Shown here: in pieces, positions 33,965 through 42,558 of the stretch
Position numbering within the stretch: the first letter of the stretch is position 1
How the letters are laid out: each line of letters begins with the position of its first letter
Assembly: GCF_900105055.1 (NCBI RefSeq)
Contig: NZ_FNTA01000004.1
Coordinates: 1,736,001 to 1,800,000, forward strand
DNA from: Amycolatopsis lurida
GTDB lineage: Bacteria; Actinomycetota; Actinomycetes; Mycobacteriales; Pseudonocardiaceae
Length of the DNA: 64,000 bases
Direction: 5' to 3'
Program-made: the position numbers and the translations under genes
The notes under the pieces: generated by a model
What the model saw: the letters and a program-made list of their open reading frames with translations, nothing else
What the model was told of the DNA's origin: nothing
Database searches by the model: none

Positions 33965-34477
33965 CTAGCCGCCGGGCTTCGCCAGCTTCCTGGCCGCTTC
34001 CTCGGCGATCGCCTTGACGACGTCGACGTCGGTGCCCGGATCGGGCCGCACCTGCAGCACCGTGCCGTCCTGACCGGGGACCTTGCGCTCGACGAACCAC
34101 GCTCCCCCGGTTTCGAGGTCCTTGCGGTGCCGTCCCCGGACCGAGCCGTCGACCCGCTGCCGCACCAGGATCGGGACCTTGCCCGGCCTGGGCAGCCGGA
34201 ACCGGACGGGGGTCTTGTCGGCCAGCAGCACGGCGTTCCCCGCCGTCCCGGCCTCCTCGGATTCGGTCAGGGTCAGCACCCCGTCGGACCACGCGGCCTT
34301 GCCGACCAGATGCCAGCCGACCCGCCGCGGCCCCGGGATCCACAGTCCCAGCGCCGTGACCAGCAGGTATCCGCCCCCCTCGACCGCCGCGCCGCCGACG
34401 ACGTGTTCGCCGTCGTCGAGCGATCCGTCGAAATCCGCCGGGACACGGTCACCCAGCAGGTGACGCAGCCAGCCCAT
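33965..34477 (-). CDS. conserved actinobacterial protein next to dnaG
   Basis: A 170-residue soluble protein: MGWLRHLLGDRVPADFDGSL at the start, several beta strands (GGYLLVTALGLWIPG; RRVGWHLVGKAAWSDGVLTL) and a C-terminal helix (VDVVKAIAEEAARKLA). It follows dnaG by only 2 bp and must be co-transcribed. Homologues of this kind sit behind dnaG in many actinomycetes. The middle resembles a PH-like barrel, but I cannot name a function. No catalytic or membrane segment is seen. Confidence 0.85.
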   Translation of the reverse strand: MGWLRHLLGDRVPADFDGSLDDGEHVVGGAAVEGGGYLLVTALGLWIPGPRRVGWHLVGKAAWSDGVLTLTESEEAGTAGNAVLLADKTPVRFRLPRPGKVPILVRQRVDGSVRGRHRKDLETGGAWFVERKVPGQDGTVLQVRPDPGTDVDVVKAIAEEAARKLAKPGG

Positions 34478-34479
34478 GC

Positions 34480-36387
34480 TCAGTCCAATCCGCCGATGGC
34501 CTGTTCCTTCAGCGCCTTCCGGTACTGCTCGAGCGCGACGAGGTCGCCGAACAGGGCGCGGTAGTCGTCCGGCGCCTCGACCGGGGAAAGCCGCTGGAGC
34601 TTCGACTTGATCTCGTTGATCTGGCGGCCGACGAGGCTTTCCTGCACCGCCGCGAGTTGCGCGGAGATGTAGCGCGAGTCGACTTCGCCCTTGGCGCGCA
34701 ACGGTTCCACCGAAAGCTCGCTGAGCACTCGCCGCACCGTCCCCTGCGGGCAGTGCGGGGCGGCGGCGTCGAGCAGGGCGGGTCCGGTCAGCCCGGACCC
34801 CGCTCCCCCGGCGGACAGCAACGCCTTGTGGATGGCGACGTAAACCGGATGGGTGAAAGCGTCCTCGGGGAGCGCGTCGTACTCCGCCCCGGCGAGCATC
34901 GGCTGCTGCAACGCCGCCTTGAGCGCCTCACGCTGCGCGATGAACCGCGGGTCGCCGGGAGCGGGCCTGGGCAGGTCTTCCTCGGCGGCGGCCGCCGCCG
35001 AGGAGGGAGCGGGCCGACGGACCTCGACGGTGGCGGAACGTTTCGCCGCGGCGCCCGCGCTGCCGCGTACCCGGTTCACCACCTGGGCCGCGTCCTGCCA
35101 GCCGACCCACCACGCGAGTTTCGACGCGTAGCCGTCGCGGCTGGCGCGGTCCTTGATCCCCGCGACCATCGGGACGGTCTTCTGCAGCGCCGCCACCTGC
35201 CCGTCGACCGAGTCGAGGTCGAACGCCTTGAGCATGCTCTTGATCGCGAATTCGAACAGCGGGATCCGCCGCGCGACCAGGTCGCGCACCGCGGCGTCGC
35301 CCTTGGCGAGCCGCAGTTCGCAGGGGTCCATGCCGTCGGGGGCGACCGCGATGTAGGTCTGCCCGGCGAAGGTCTGGTCGCCCTCGAATGCCTTCAGCGC
35401 AGCCTTCTGGCCCGCTTCGTCACCGTCGAAGGTGAAGATCACTTCGCCGCGGAAGGCGTCGTCGTCCATCATCAGCCGCCGGAGGACCTTCATGTGGTCC
35501 TCGCCGAACGCCGTCCCCGACGACGCGACGGCCGTCGGGACACCGGCGGCGTGCATCGCCATCACGTCGGTGTAACCCTCGACGACGACGACCTGGTGCC
35601 GCTTCGCGATCTCGCGTTTGGCCAGGTCGAGGCCGAACATCACCTGCGACTTCTTGTAGATCGGCGATTCCGCCGTGTTCAGGTACTTCGCCGAGACGCG
35701 GTCGTCGTCGTACAGGCGCCGCGCGCCGAACCCGACCACCTCGTTGCCGACGTCGCGGATGGGCCAGAGCAGCCGCCGGTTGAACCGGTCCATCGGCCCG
35801 CGCTGCCCCTCCTTGGCCAGGCCGGCCGTGAGCAGTTCCTTGACCTCGAACCCGCGGTTGAGCAGATGCTTCGTGAGCTTGTCCCAGCCCGCCGGCGCGT
35901 ACCCGCAGCCGAACGTCTGCGCGGCGGCCGCGTCGAAACCGCGTTCGGACAGGAAGTCCCGCGCCGCCCGCGCGTCCGGGGTGAGCAGCTGCTCGGCGTA
36001 GAACTCCTGCGCCGCGCGGTGCGCCTCGATCAGCCGGGCGCGGGTGCCGCGATCACGCTGGACGCTTCCGCCGCCGCCTTCGTAGGTCAGCCGGAACCCC
36101 ACGCGATCCGCGAGGCGCTCGACGGCTTCCACGAACGAGATCAGGTCCATCTTCTGGATGAACTTGATCACGTCACCGCCTTCGCCACAGCCGAAGCAGT
36201 GGAACGTGCCGTGGGTGGGGCGCACATTGAACGACGGGGTCTTCTCGTTGTGGAACGGGCAAAGCCCTTTCAGGCTGCCGCCGCCGGCGTTGCGGAGGGC
36301 CACGTAGTCACCGATGACCTCGTCGATCCGGTTGCGCTCGCGCACCTCCGCGATGTCGCTCTCCCGAATCCGTCCTGCCACGCTCAT
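34480..36387 (-). CDS. dnaG: DNA primase
   Basis: A 635-residue primase that makes RNA primers at the replication fork. The zinc finger is at about 40-65 (CPFHNEKTPSF; FHCFGCGEGGD, the CHC2 type). The catalytic core follows with AAQTFGCGYAPAGW. The TOPRIM segment is VVVEGYTDVMAMHAAG, with metal-binding FTFDGDEAGQKAA. The C-terminal helicase-binding region covers the last 150 residues. The ATG at 36387 (MSVAGRIRESDI) is the family start; the frame stays open for another 990 bp upstream, which is a high-GC artefact over the sigma factor. It is divergent from the sigma factor at 36433 and followed within 2 bp by a conserved gene. Confidence 0.97.
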   Translation of the reverse strand: MSVAGRIRESDIAEVRERNRIDEVIGDYVALRNAGGGSLKGLCPFHNEKTPSFNVRPTHGTFHCFGCGEGGDVIKFIQKMDLISFVEAVERLADRVGFRLTYEGGGGSVQRDRGTRARLIEAHRAAQEFYAEQLLTPDARAARDFLSERGFDAAAAQTFGCGYAPAGWDKLTKHLLNRGFEVKELLTAGLAKEGQRGPMDRFNRRLLWPIRDVGNEVVGFGARRLYDDDRVSAKYLNTAESPIYKKSQVMFGLDLAKREIAKRHQVVVVEGYTDVMAMHAAGVPTAVASSGTAFGEDHMKVLRRLMMDDDAFRGEVIFTFDGDEAGQKAALKAFEGDQTFAGQTYIAVAPDGMDPCELRLAKGDAAVRDLVARRIPLFEFAIKSMLKAFDLDSVDGQVAALQKTVPMVAGIKDRASRDGYASKLAWWVGWQDAAQVVNRVRGSAGAAAKRSATVEVRRPAPSSAAAAAEEDLPRPAPGDPRFIAQREALKAALQQPMLAGAEYDALPEDAFTHPVYVAIHKALLSAGGAGSGLTGPALLDAAAPHCPQGTVRRVLSELSVEPLRAKGEVDSRYISAQLAAVQESLVGRQINEIKSKLQRLSPVEAPDDYRALFGDLVALEQYRKALKEQAIGGLD

Positions 36388-36432
36388 CACTCTAGGCCGT
36401 CCTCTTCGGGCGCTGTGCGGCACACTCGGGGA

Positions 36433-37371
36433 ATGAGCACCGCCCTGGACGAACTCGCCGGGAATTTCGCCGCGCTGCGCCCCCATCTGGTGTCGGTCGC
36501 CTACCGGCTGACCGGCACGCTGTCCGACGCCGAGGACGCGGTCCAAGAGTCGTGGCTGCGCCTGAGCGGCCTGGACGACCAGCGCCGCTCGGCCATCGAA
36601 GACCACAAGGGCTGGCTGACCACCGTCGTCAGCCGGATCTGCCTCGACCGGCTGCGGTCCGCGGTGGTGCGCCGCGAACGGTACGTCGGCGAATGGCTGC
36701 CCGAACCCGTCCTCGGCCCGCTGGGCACGCCGTCGTCGGAGGATCCGCTGAGCGTCGCCGTCCGCGACGACGGGATGCGCATGGCGGCGATGGTGGTCCT
36801 CGACCGGCTGACGCCGGAACAGCGCGTCGCGTTCGTCTTGCACGACGCGTTTTCGGTGCCGTTCGGGGAGATCGCCGAGATCCTGGGCTGCACGCCGGAA
36901 ACCGCGCGCCAGCACGGTTCCCGCGGACGCCGCGCGGTCGCGGACGCCGATCCGCCGCCCCGGACGGCGCTCGCCGAGCAGCAGCAGATCATCGAGAAGT
37001 TCATGACCGCGATGCTCACCGGCGACATCCAGGCGGTGGCCGAGGTCCTGCATCCCGACGTCGTCCTCGTCGGCGACGGCGGCGGCAAGGCGCGCACGGC
37101 GGTGCACACGGTCGCCGGGTTCGACAAGGTCACCCGGCTGTTCCAGGGCCTCATGCGGATGTACGACCCGGCCGGCATCGAACAGGCGAGGCCCGCGCTG
37201 GTCAACGGCGACCTCGGGCTCTACATCCCGCCGCAGGCGGCCTCCGAGGGGTACCGGGCGCTCGACGAACACGTCGACGCGTTCGTCATCCGCGACGGGA
37301 AGATCGTCGCGATCTACGACATGGCGAACCCGGACAAGCTCACCACCGCGCGGACCCGCGTCGGCCCCTGA
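36433..37371 (+). CDS. sigJ: ECF41-type sigma factor (SigJ-like)
   Basis: A 312-residue sigma factor. Region 2 is LVSVAYRLTGTLSDAEDAVQ with ESWLRL, and region 4 is LTPEQRVAFVLHDAFSVPFG with CTPETARQHGSRGRR. Then comes the SnoaL-like C-terminal domain of ECF41 sigmas (IEKFMTAMLTGDIQAVAEVL; VIRDGKIVAIYDMANPDKL), which regulates the sigma from within instead of an anti-sigma factor. ECF41 genes are known to sit next to carboxymuconolactone decarboxylases or oxidoreductases, and here one faces it tail to tail at 37433. The ATG at 36433 starts in the usual place. It is divergent from dnaG. Confidence 0.9.
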   Translation: MSTALDELAGNFAALRPHLVSVAYRLTGTLSDAEDAVQESWLRLSGLDDQRRSAIEDHKGWLTTVVSRICLDRLRSAVVRRERYVGEWLPEPVLGPLGTPSSEDPLSVAVRDDGMRMAAMVVLDRLTPEQRVAFVLHDAFSVPFGEIAEILGCTPETARQHGSRGRRAVADADPPPRTALAEQQQIIEKFMTAMLTGDIQAVAEVLHPDVVLVGDGGGKARTAVHTVAGFDKVTRLFQGLMRMYDPAGIEQARPALVNGDLGLYIPPQAASEGYRALDEHVDAFVIRDGKIVAIYDMANPDKLTTARTRVGP

Positions 37372-37376
37372 CCGCA

Positions 37377-37420
37377 TTCAGTCCTCTGAATGCGCCCCGG
37401 AGCGCATTCAGAGGACTGAA
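37377..37420. terminator. bidirectional terminator with 19-bp perfect arms
   Basis: TTCAGTCCTCTGAATGCGC (37377-37395) and its exact complement (37402-37420) flank a 6-nt loop CCCGGA. The pairing continues outward by four more base pairs after one mismatch, and TTTTT follows on the plus strand near 37429. Each arm is itself partly palindromic (TTCAGTCCTCTGAA). It separates the convergent sigma factor and CMD genes. Confidence 0.9.
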
Positions 37421-37432
37421 CGCGGGAGTTTT

Positions 37433-37999
37433 TCAGGGAAGCGGGATCTTGCAGGCGTCGCCCGAGGTGAAGCCCTGCGCGGTGATGTCGAGCGCGCTGT
37501 TCATCCGGGCACGCATGTTCTCCAGGCCGATCTGGTACGTCAGCTCGATGACGCCCTTACGGCCGAACTCGCGTTCCAGCTCGGCGACCTGCTCGTCGGT
37601 GGCGGTCACCGGGCTCGCGGTCATCGCGTCGGCGTACGCGAGCGCGAGCCGTTCCTGGTGCGTGAAGGCGGGCGACTTCGCGTAGTCGTCGATGTTCTTC
37701 AGCCGTTCGATGTCGAGGCCTTCGTGCAGTTGCAGCATGGTCCCGAAGTCGATGCACCACGAGCAGCCGAGCTGGGTCGCGACGCGGTACACGGCCAGCT
37801 CGCGCACGTTCGGCGGCAGCGTCTTGCTGGCCTTCTCCGCCATCATTTCGTGCATGCCGTTCGCCCGGAGCAGCGCCGGGTGGTGCGCGTAGACGGCCAT
37901 CGGCTCGGGCACGGCGCCGAAGCGCTTGCCGGCGAACTTGTAGAACAGCTTCAGCAGGAAGCCGGCCTCGGCGGTCTTCACGGCGGGAATACGCGGCAT
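37433..37999 (-). CDS. carboxymuconolactone decarboxylase family protein (AhpD-like)
   Basis: A 188-residue all-helical protein of the CMD/AhpD family. The redox-type motif is LGCSWCIDFGTM (CxxC plus Asp), near residue 77. PEPMAVYAHHPALLRANGMH and the lead RELAVYRVATQ before the CxxC are typical. Members are peroxidase-like reductases or decarboxylases. It lies tail to tail with the ECF41 sigma factor. That pairing recurs across many genomes, and the CMD promoter is often the sigma's target, so control by SigJ is expected. The ATG at 37999 has GAGGAGG upstream. Confidence 0.9.
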   Translation of the reverse strand: MPRIPAVKTAEAGFLLKLFYKFAGKRFGAVPEPMAVYAHHPALLRANGMHEMMAEKASKTLPPNVRELAVYRVATQLGCSWCIDFGTMLQLHEGLDIERLKNIDDYAKSPAFTHQERLALAYADAMTASPVTATDEQVAELEREFGRKGVIELTYQIGLENMRARMNSALDITAQGFTSGDACKIPLP

Positions 38000-38174
38000 G
38001 GTGTCCTCCTCGTGCGGTTGCGATCACCGAAGGGACGAGACGGCCCGCGAGGACGTGACAGTGACTCCGGTGACGCGCGCCACGCGGCCGGTCGGGGCCT
38101 CGATTTCGCCTTTTCGCCGGAACCCCCAGTCGATCATCGACGGTAGACTGACGAGTCGGCCCCGAGGAGGATCG

Positions 38175-39410
38175 ATGCTCGCCGTCGAGGACCCCGCCAC
38201 CGGACTACGGATCACGGCCGTCCCCGACTGCGGGCCCGCCGAGGTCGACAAAGCGGTCCGCGCCGCCGCCAGGGCATGGCCCGCCTGGCACGTCTCGGAC
38301 CGGCACGCGGCGCTGACATCGTGCGCGGTCGTCGTCGAGGAGGCCGCGCCCGTGCTGGCCCCCGTCCTCTCCGAAGAGCAGGGAAAACCGCTTCACGAGG
38401 CCGAAGCCGAGTTCGCCGAAGCGGCCTCGCGGTTCCGGTACTTCGCGGGGCTGAGGCCGGAACCGCGGGCCGACGGCGATGGACCGGTCGCCGCGATCAC
38501 ACCTTGGAACTTCCCCGTGCAGTCGGCCGTCGCGAAACTCGCGCCGGCGTTCACCGCCGGGAACACGGTGGTGCTCAAGCCGTCGCCGCGCACCCCGCTC
38601 ACCACGTTGCACCTCGGCCGGATGCTGGCGCAGGTGCTGCCGCCGGGAGTGCTGACCGTGCTCACCGGACGGGACCCTCTCGGCGAGTGCCTGCTCGCCC
38701 ATCCCGGGATCCGGCAGGTCGACTTCACCGGCTCTGCCGACACCGGGAAGCGGATGGCGGCCGCACCGGAATGGCGGCGGCTGACGCTGGAACTGGGCGG
38801 CAACGATCCCGCGATCGTCCTCCCCGGCACCGATCCGGCCGCGATCGCGGAACGGCTCTTCTGGAGCGCTTTCGCCAACTGCGGCCAGATCGGCGTGGCG
38901 GTCGAGCGGGTCTACGCCATCGGTCCCGTCTACGACGGCGTCGTAGAGGCACTGGCGGCCGTGGCTGCGCGGGTCGTGGTCGGCGACGGACGGACCCCCG
39001 GGACACAGCTCGGCCCGGTGAACAACCGGCCGCTGTTCGACCGCGTCACCGGTCTCACCGACGAGGCGCGGGCGGACGGCGCGCGGATCGTGACCGGCGG
39101 GCCGCTCGACGGGCCCGGCTACTTCTTCGCCCCGGCGATCCTCGCCGACGCGCACGACGGGATGCGAGTCGTGACCGAGGAACAGTTCGGCCCGGTACTG
39201 CCGGTCGTCCGATGCTCCACAGTGGACGAAGCGGTCGGGCTGGCGAACGCCACGCCGGGCGGCTTGTGCGGTTCGGTGTGGGGCGCGGACGAGGACTACG
39301 CCGCCGAAGTCGCGGCCCGGCTCGGCAGCCGGACGGTCCGGGTCAACGCGCACCTGGCGATGCCGGTGGGCTCGCGGTGGTCCGCGAGCCGCGCCGGCCT
39401 CAGGGAGTGA
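38175..39410 (+). CDS. aldehyde dehydrogenase homologue lacking the catalytic cysteine
   Basis: A protein of about 411 residues. The NAD-binding part has ITPWNFPVQSAVAKLAPAF and KPSPRTPLTTLHLG, and the TGSADTGKRM loop. The general base is present in LELGGNDPAIVL. The nucleophile motif should be GQxC but reads FANCGQIGVAVERV, so residue 240 is Gly; the only near Cys is 236, four residues early. The C-terminal oligomerisation part is also short, ending AMPVGSRWSASRAGLRE. It is thus probably not a normal dehydrogenase. AGGAGG before ATG 38175 supports this start, but the text upstream (IIDGRLTSRPRGGS) looks like an ALDH N-terminus, so translation may begin earlier, near 38055-38070. Confidence 0.8.
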   Translation: MLAVEDPATGLRITAVPDCGPAEVDKAVRAAARAWPAWHVSDRHAALTSCAVVVEEAAPVLAPVLSEEQGKPLHEAEAEFAEAASRFRYFAGLRPEPRADGDGPVAAITPWNFPVQSAVAKLAPAFTAGNTVVLKPSPRTPLTTLHLGRMLAQVLPPGVLTVLTGRDPLGECLLAHPGIRQVDFTGSADTGKRMAAAPEWRRLTLELGGNDPAIVLPGTDPAAIAERLFWSAFANCGQIGVAVERVYAIGPVYDGVVEALAAVAARVVVGDGRTPGTQLGPVNNRPLFDRVTGLTDEARADGARIVTGGPLDGPGYFFAPAILADAHDGMRVVTEEQFGPVLPVVRCSTVDEAVGLANATPGGLCGSVWGADEDYAAEVAARLGSRTVRVNAHLAMPVGSRWSASRAGLRE

Positions 39411-41199
39411 TCGTCCGGACGTCCCACACCCAGACGCCGTCGACGAACTCGGCGGGCTTCCGCAGCAGCAGGTCCACTGTGGTCCGGAAGGCGTCCTGGT
39501 GTTCGCGCGGGATCAGCACGAGCACGTCGGCGTTCCAGTACCGCAGATCCTCCAGCGCCTGCACCCGCTGCGACTCGGTGATCGTCGCCGGCACCCCGGT
39601 CTGCTTGATCTGGTCGAAGATGATCGACGTCGGCCGCTGGATGGCGCCGTAGCGGCCGCGTTTGTCGTCGGGGCCGCTCGGCCCGACGAAGTATCCTTCC
39701 GGCATCGAATAGCCGAGTCCCGCGTCGATCTGCCAGTGCAGTGGTTCGGATTCGCCGGAGCTCGGCAACGGCACGGGCACCACGGTCCCGCCGGGCGCGA
39801 CGTAGCTCCGCCAGGTGCCGTCGGCGAGGAACCTCGGTGTCGGCGGCCGGTCCTTCACGATCAGCTGTGTCGGCGCGATCGGCAGCAGGACCGCGATGAC
39901 GACACCGATCCACAGCAGCCGCAACGGGAATCGCCGCTCTCCTGGCACTTCGGGGAGGTTCGAGGCGACCGCGTGGACGCGTTCGGTCGCCAGTGCCAGC
40001 AAGGCGCCGATCAGCGGGATGCAGCCCATCGCGAGCCGCGATTCCAGCAGCGACTCGAACAGCGGCAGTTCCGAGAACAGCTTCCACGGTCCCGGGATCC
40101 CGGTTTCCTCGTGCACCACGATGATCTGCACGCCGAGCGAAAGCCAGGCCATCACGAACATCGAGATCGCCAGCGCCCGCGCGAACGCCTCGCGCCACAG
40201 CCACACGGTGATGACCACCATCAGCACGATCAACGGCCAGCCGAAGAAGGCGTTCTCCTCGGTGCGGTTCATCGACACGTCCGCGGCGGCCTGCGGCTGC
40301 CCGGCGACCGACTGCGTCGCGAACCGGGTGAACGCGGCCGTGTCGTTCCCGACCGGGCCGTGTTCGATCGCCTGATAGCTCTGTGGGCCGAAGAACTGCC
40401 ACCACAGCGGGAAAGCGCACAGCACGAGCGCCACGAGGACCCCGATGCCGACGCCGATCCCCAGCGGTTTAGCCATCGGCGGGAACTCGCGGTGGTTCGT
40501 CGCGAAGTAGGCGATGGCGAAGATCGCGAACGCCATCGCGAAGATCAGCAGCGGTTCCTCACCGAGGAAGATCTGGTACGCCGCCAGCAGGCCGAGGAAG
40601 ATCCCGTTGCGGACGGGGCGTTCGCCGCGGGCGATCTTGAAGACCAGCAGCGCGATGAACGGCAGGACGAACCACGCGACGAAGTTCGGGTGTGCGTTGC
40701 CGTGCGAGATCATCGGCGGGGCGAAGCCGACGAACGCGCCGCCGATGGCCGCACCGACCCGGTGGGTGACCAGATGCCGCGAGAACACCCAGTACCAGGC
40801 GGCCGCGGTGCCGGCGAGCCCGCCGGTGAGCGCGATGGCCCAGGTGACCGTCGGGCCGAAGGTGAGCGTGACCGGCGAGAGCGGGATGCCGATGCCGAGC
40901 ATGGCCGTGTTGGCCATCAGGTTCACGCCGAGCGGATGGTTCTGGAAATGCGTGCTGAGCGGATTCCTCAGGTGCAGCACGTTGTCCGCGGTGACGGAGA
41001 AGAACCACTCCCACAGGTTCTGGTCCGACGCGCTGTTCCAGAGATAGCCCTCCTTGAGGTCGAGCCAGAGCCCGTTGTAGAGCAGGAAGGCGAACAGCAG
41101 GAAGCCGCCCATGATGGCGGCGTCGGCGGCGGCGAACCGGCGGGGGCTCGTGGGAGTCTTCTCGGCTTCCACCTCCGCCTCAGCCTGGAAAAGACTCAC
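39400..41199 (-). CDS. polytopic membrane protein, GT-C/YfhO-like
   Basis: A 599-residue protein with about 11-12 membrane helices in the first 470 residues and a soluble C-terminus of about 130 residues (GTVVPVPLPSSGESEPLHWQ; QALEDLRYWNADVLVLIPRE). The first extracytoplasmic loop has FQNHPLGVNLMANTAM. A topology of many helices plus an outer C-terminal domain suits GT-C-fold glycosyltransferases or YfhO-like proteins, which use polyprenyl-linked sugars, but no definite signature was found. It overlaps the convergent ALDH-like gene by 11 bp and precedes nothing in an operon except its own stop; the serpin gene converges in layout on the same strand 9 bp downstream of its start. Confidence 0.75.
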   Translation of the reverse strand: MSLFQAEAEVEAEKTPTSPRRFAAADAAIMGGFLLFAFLLYNGLWLDLKEGYLWNSASDQNLWEWFFSVTADNVLHLRNPLSTHFQNHPLGVNLMANTAMLGIGIPLSPVTLTFGPTVTWAIALTGGLAGTAAAWYWVFSRHLVTHRVGAAIGGAFVGFAPPMISHGNAHPNFVAWFVLPFIALLVFKIARGERPVRNGIFLGLLAAYQIFLGEEPLLIFAMAFAIFAIAYFATNHREFPPMAKPLGIGVGIGVLVALVLCAFPLWWQFFGPQSYQAIEHGPVGNDTAAFTRFATQSVAGQPQAAADVSMNRTEENAFFGWPLIVLMVVITVWLWREAFARALAISMFVMAWLSLGVQIIVVHEETGIPGPWKLFSELPLFESLLESRLAMGCIPLIGALLALATERVHAVASNLPEVPGERRFPLRLLWIGVVIAVLLPIAPTQLIVKDRPPTPRFLADGTWRSYVAPGGTVVPVPLPSSGESEPLHWQIDAGLGYSMPEGYFVGPSGPDDKRGRYGAIQRPTSIIFDQIKQTGVPATITESQRVQALEDLRYWNADVLVLIPREHQDAFRTTVDLLLRKPAEFVDGVWVWDVRTITP

Positions 41200-41208
41200 G
41201 GACCGTCC

Positions 41209-42285
41209 TCACGGCTCGACAACGCGGGCGAGAAAGTAGATCACACCCGTCGAGGCATGCCTGACGAGCAGAAGGAAGGGCCGGTCGACGGCGACTTCCA
41301 GGGGTTCGTCGACGATGAGCGACGTCAGCCGCATCAGCACCGCCGTCGCGGCGGCACCTTCGAGGCCTTGCTCGTCGATGCGGAGCACGGACTGGTGGAC
41401 GACCTCGGACACTTCGAGCCGGTCGTCGTCGGCGAGCCCGGTGAGGTCGGCGTCGGCGGTGAACATCGTCCGGACGCCGAGGTCCTGGAGTTTCGCCGTC
41501 AGCGGGCTGTCGACGTCGAGGTCGAGTTTCGGCAGCGACAGGGCGATGGTCTTGGACCGCGTGTTCTCCAGCAGCCGCGCCAGCTTGCCCGCGTCGAGCT
41601 CGGCGTCGTCGAGGTCACCGTCCGGCAGCAAGACGATCGCCTCCACTCCGCCCTCGGCACCGAGACGGACGGCCTGCCAGCCGTCCTCGTGGGTGTGGTC
41701 GAGCTGCTTTTCGAGCCACATCGTCGGCACCGTACGGGTGCCGGACGGCGCATGGAAGTCCGCGGGCGCGGTGTTGTCACTCGAGAACGGATTGGTCCAG
41801 GCGGTTTTGAGATACAGGGCATTGACGATCGCGGCGACGGTGTCGGGCGCGACGGTCCCCGGCTTCAGCAGTTCGGGGATCAGCTCGCGGGTGGCCTCGG
41901 CGACGTCGGCGTTGATCAGCCGTCGCGCGGCCTCCGGATCGTCACCGAACGGGGCGCTTTCGACCTTCCCGCCCGGCCAGGTGGCCAGTTCCGCGCGGAA
42001 GGAATCCTCGAGCGGCAGCCCGTCCCAGGCCCAGAGCGTGTTCGCGACCGCGAGTTCCGGGCCGTCGTCGAGCAGCGACGAGGCCTTGCCCAGCAGGTCG
42101 GCGAGCTCGTCCGGTTCGCCGAGCAGGGCGATCAGCTCTTCTCTGGTCTTCCCCTTGGCGGCCTGCGTCACCAGGCCGAGCGCGCTCGCGATCGAGTACG
42201 GCGAGAAGCACGCGTTCTCCGTGCGGCTCGCCAGCACCCGATAGAGGTCCAGACCAAACCGGAGGTGGCTTTCGACAGCGCCCAT
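41209..42285 (-). CDS. serpin family protease inhibitor
   Basis: A 358-residue protein without a signal peptide, so it probably acts inside the cell. The serpin pattern is clear: ENACFSPYSIASALGLVTQA near the start, VNALYLKTAWTNPF at strand 3A, and the closing signature DRPFLLLVRHASTGVIYFLA with RVVEP. The hinge before the reactive loop reads EQGLEGAAATAV. The usual small residue at P14 is Leu here, which could hinder loop insertion. By spacing from the hinge, the scissile bond falls near RLT-SL, but this is approximate. Bacterial serpins inhibit serine or cysteine proteases as one-shot traps; the target is unknown. The ATG at 42285 is used. The membrane protein gene at 41199 follows 9 bp downstream on the same strand. 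Confidence 0.92.
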   Translation of the reverse strand: MGAVESHLRFGLDLYRVLASRTENACFSPYSIASALGLVTQAAKGKTREELIALLGEPDELADLLGKASSLLDDGPELAVANTLWAWDGLPLEDSFRAELATWPGGKVESAPFGDDPEAARRLINADVAEATRELIPELLKPGTVAPDTVAAIVNALYLKTAWTNPFSSDNTAPADFHAPSGTRTVPTMWLEKQLDHTHEDGWQAVRLGAEGGVEAIVLLPDGDLDDAELDAGKLARLLENTRSKTIALSLPKLDLDVDSPLTAKLQDLGVRTMFTADADLTGLADDDRLEVSEVVHQSVLRIDEQGLEGAAATAVLMRLTSLIVDEPLEVAVDRPFLLLVRHASTGVIYFLARVVEP

Positions 42286-42370
42286 GCCGCAGACCGTACC
42301 GTGGACGGGCCCGCCCGTCTCCTGTCCGAAAGTTCCGCCTTGTCCGAGCGGCGGCGCCGGGGTGGCATGG

Positions 42371-42419
42371 CGCGAAAGCCACTTTCGGGACACCAGACGT
42401 CGCGAAAGTGGCTTTCGCG
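42371..42419. repeat. degenerate copy of the GCGAAAGCCACTTTCGC hairpin element
   Basis: CGCGAAAGCCACTTTCG (42371-42387) and CGCGAAAGTGGCTTTCGCG (42401-42419) are inverted copies with a 13-nt spacer. Each half is a small hairpin itself (GCGAAAG-CCA-CTTTCGC). It stands about 50 bp before the well-preserved copy at 42469, between the serpin start and the dgt stop. Confidence 0.8.
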
Positions 42420-42468
42420 ACATGCTCGGCGGCCCTGGGCCGATCACCGTTTCCCCGGCTCCGCCGAC

Positions 42469-42521
42469 GTTGCGAAAGCCACTTTCGCAACCTTCAACGT
42501 TGCGAAAGTGGCTTTCGCAAC
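42469..42521. repeat. 53-bp dispersed hairpin element, copy 1
   Basis: Two 23-bp perfectly inverted arms, 42469-42491 and 42499-42521, flank the loop CTTCAAC. Each arm contains GCGAAAGCCACTTTCGC or its complement. The whole 53 bp, loop included, recurs without change at 48108-48160. It lies 38 bp past the dgt stop, so it may end the dgt transcript. The identical loop in two places shows it is a dispersed sequence family, not just a hairpin. Confidence 0.9.
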
Positions 42522-42558
42522 CTTCGCCGGGGCACGGTGAGCCGGCGGTCCGGGCTTC

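Noticed and set aside
36388..37377. N-terminal extension of DnaG
   Set aside because: The frame stays open upstream, but the text is antisense of the sigma factor, and DnaG proteins start at the MSVAGRI-type sequence before the zinc finger.
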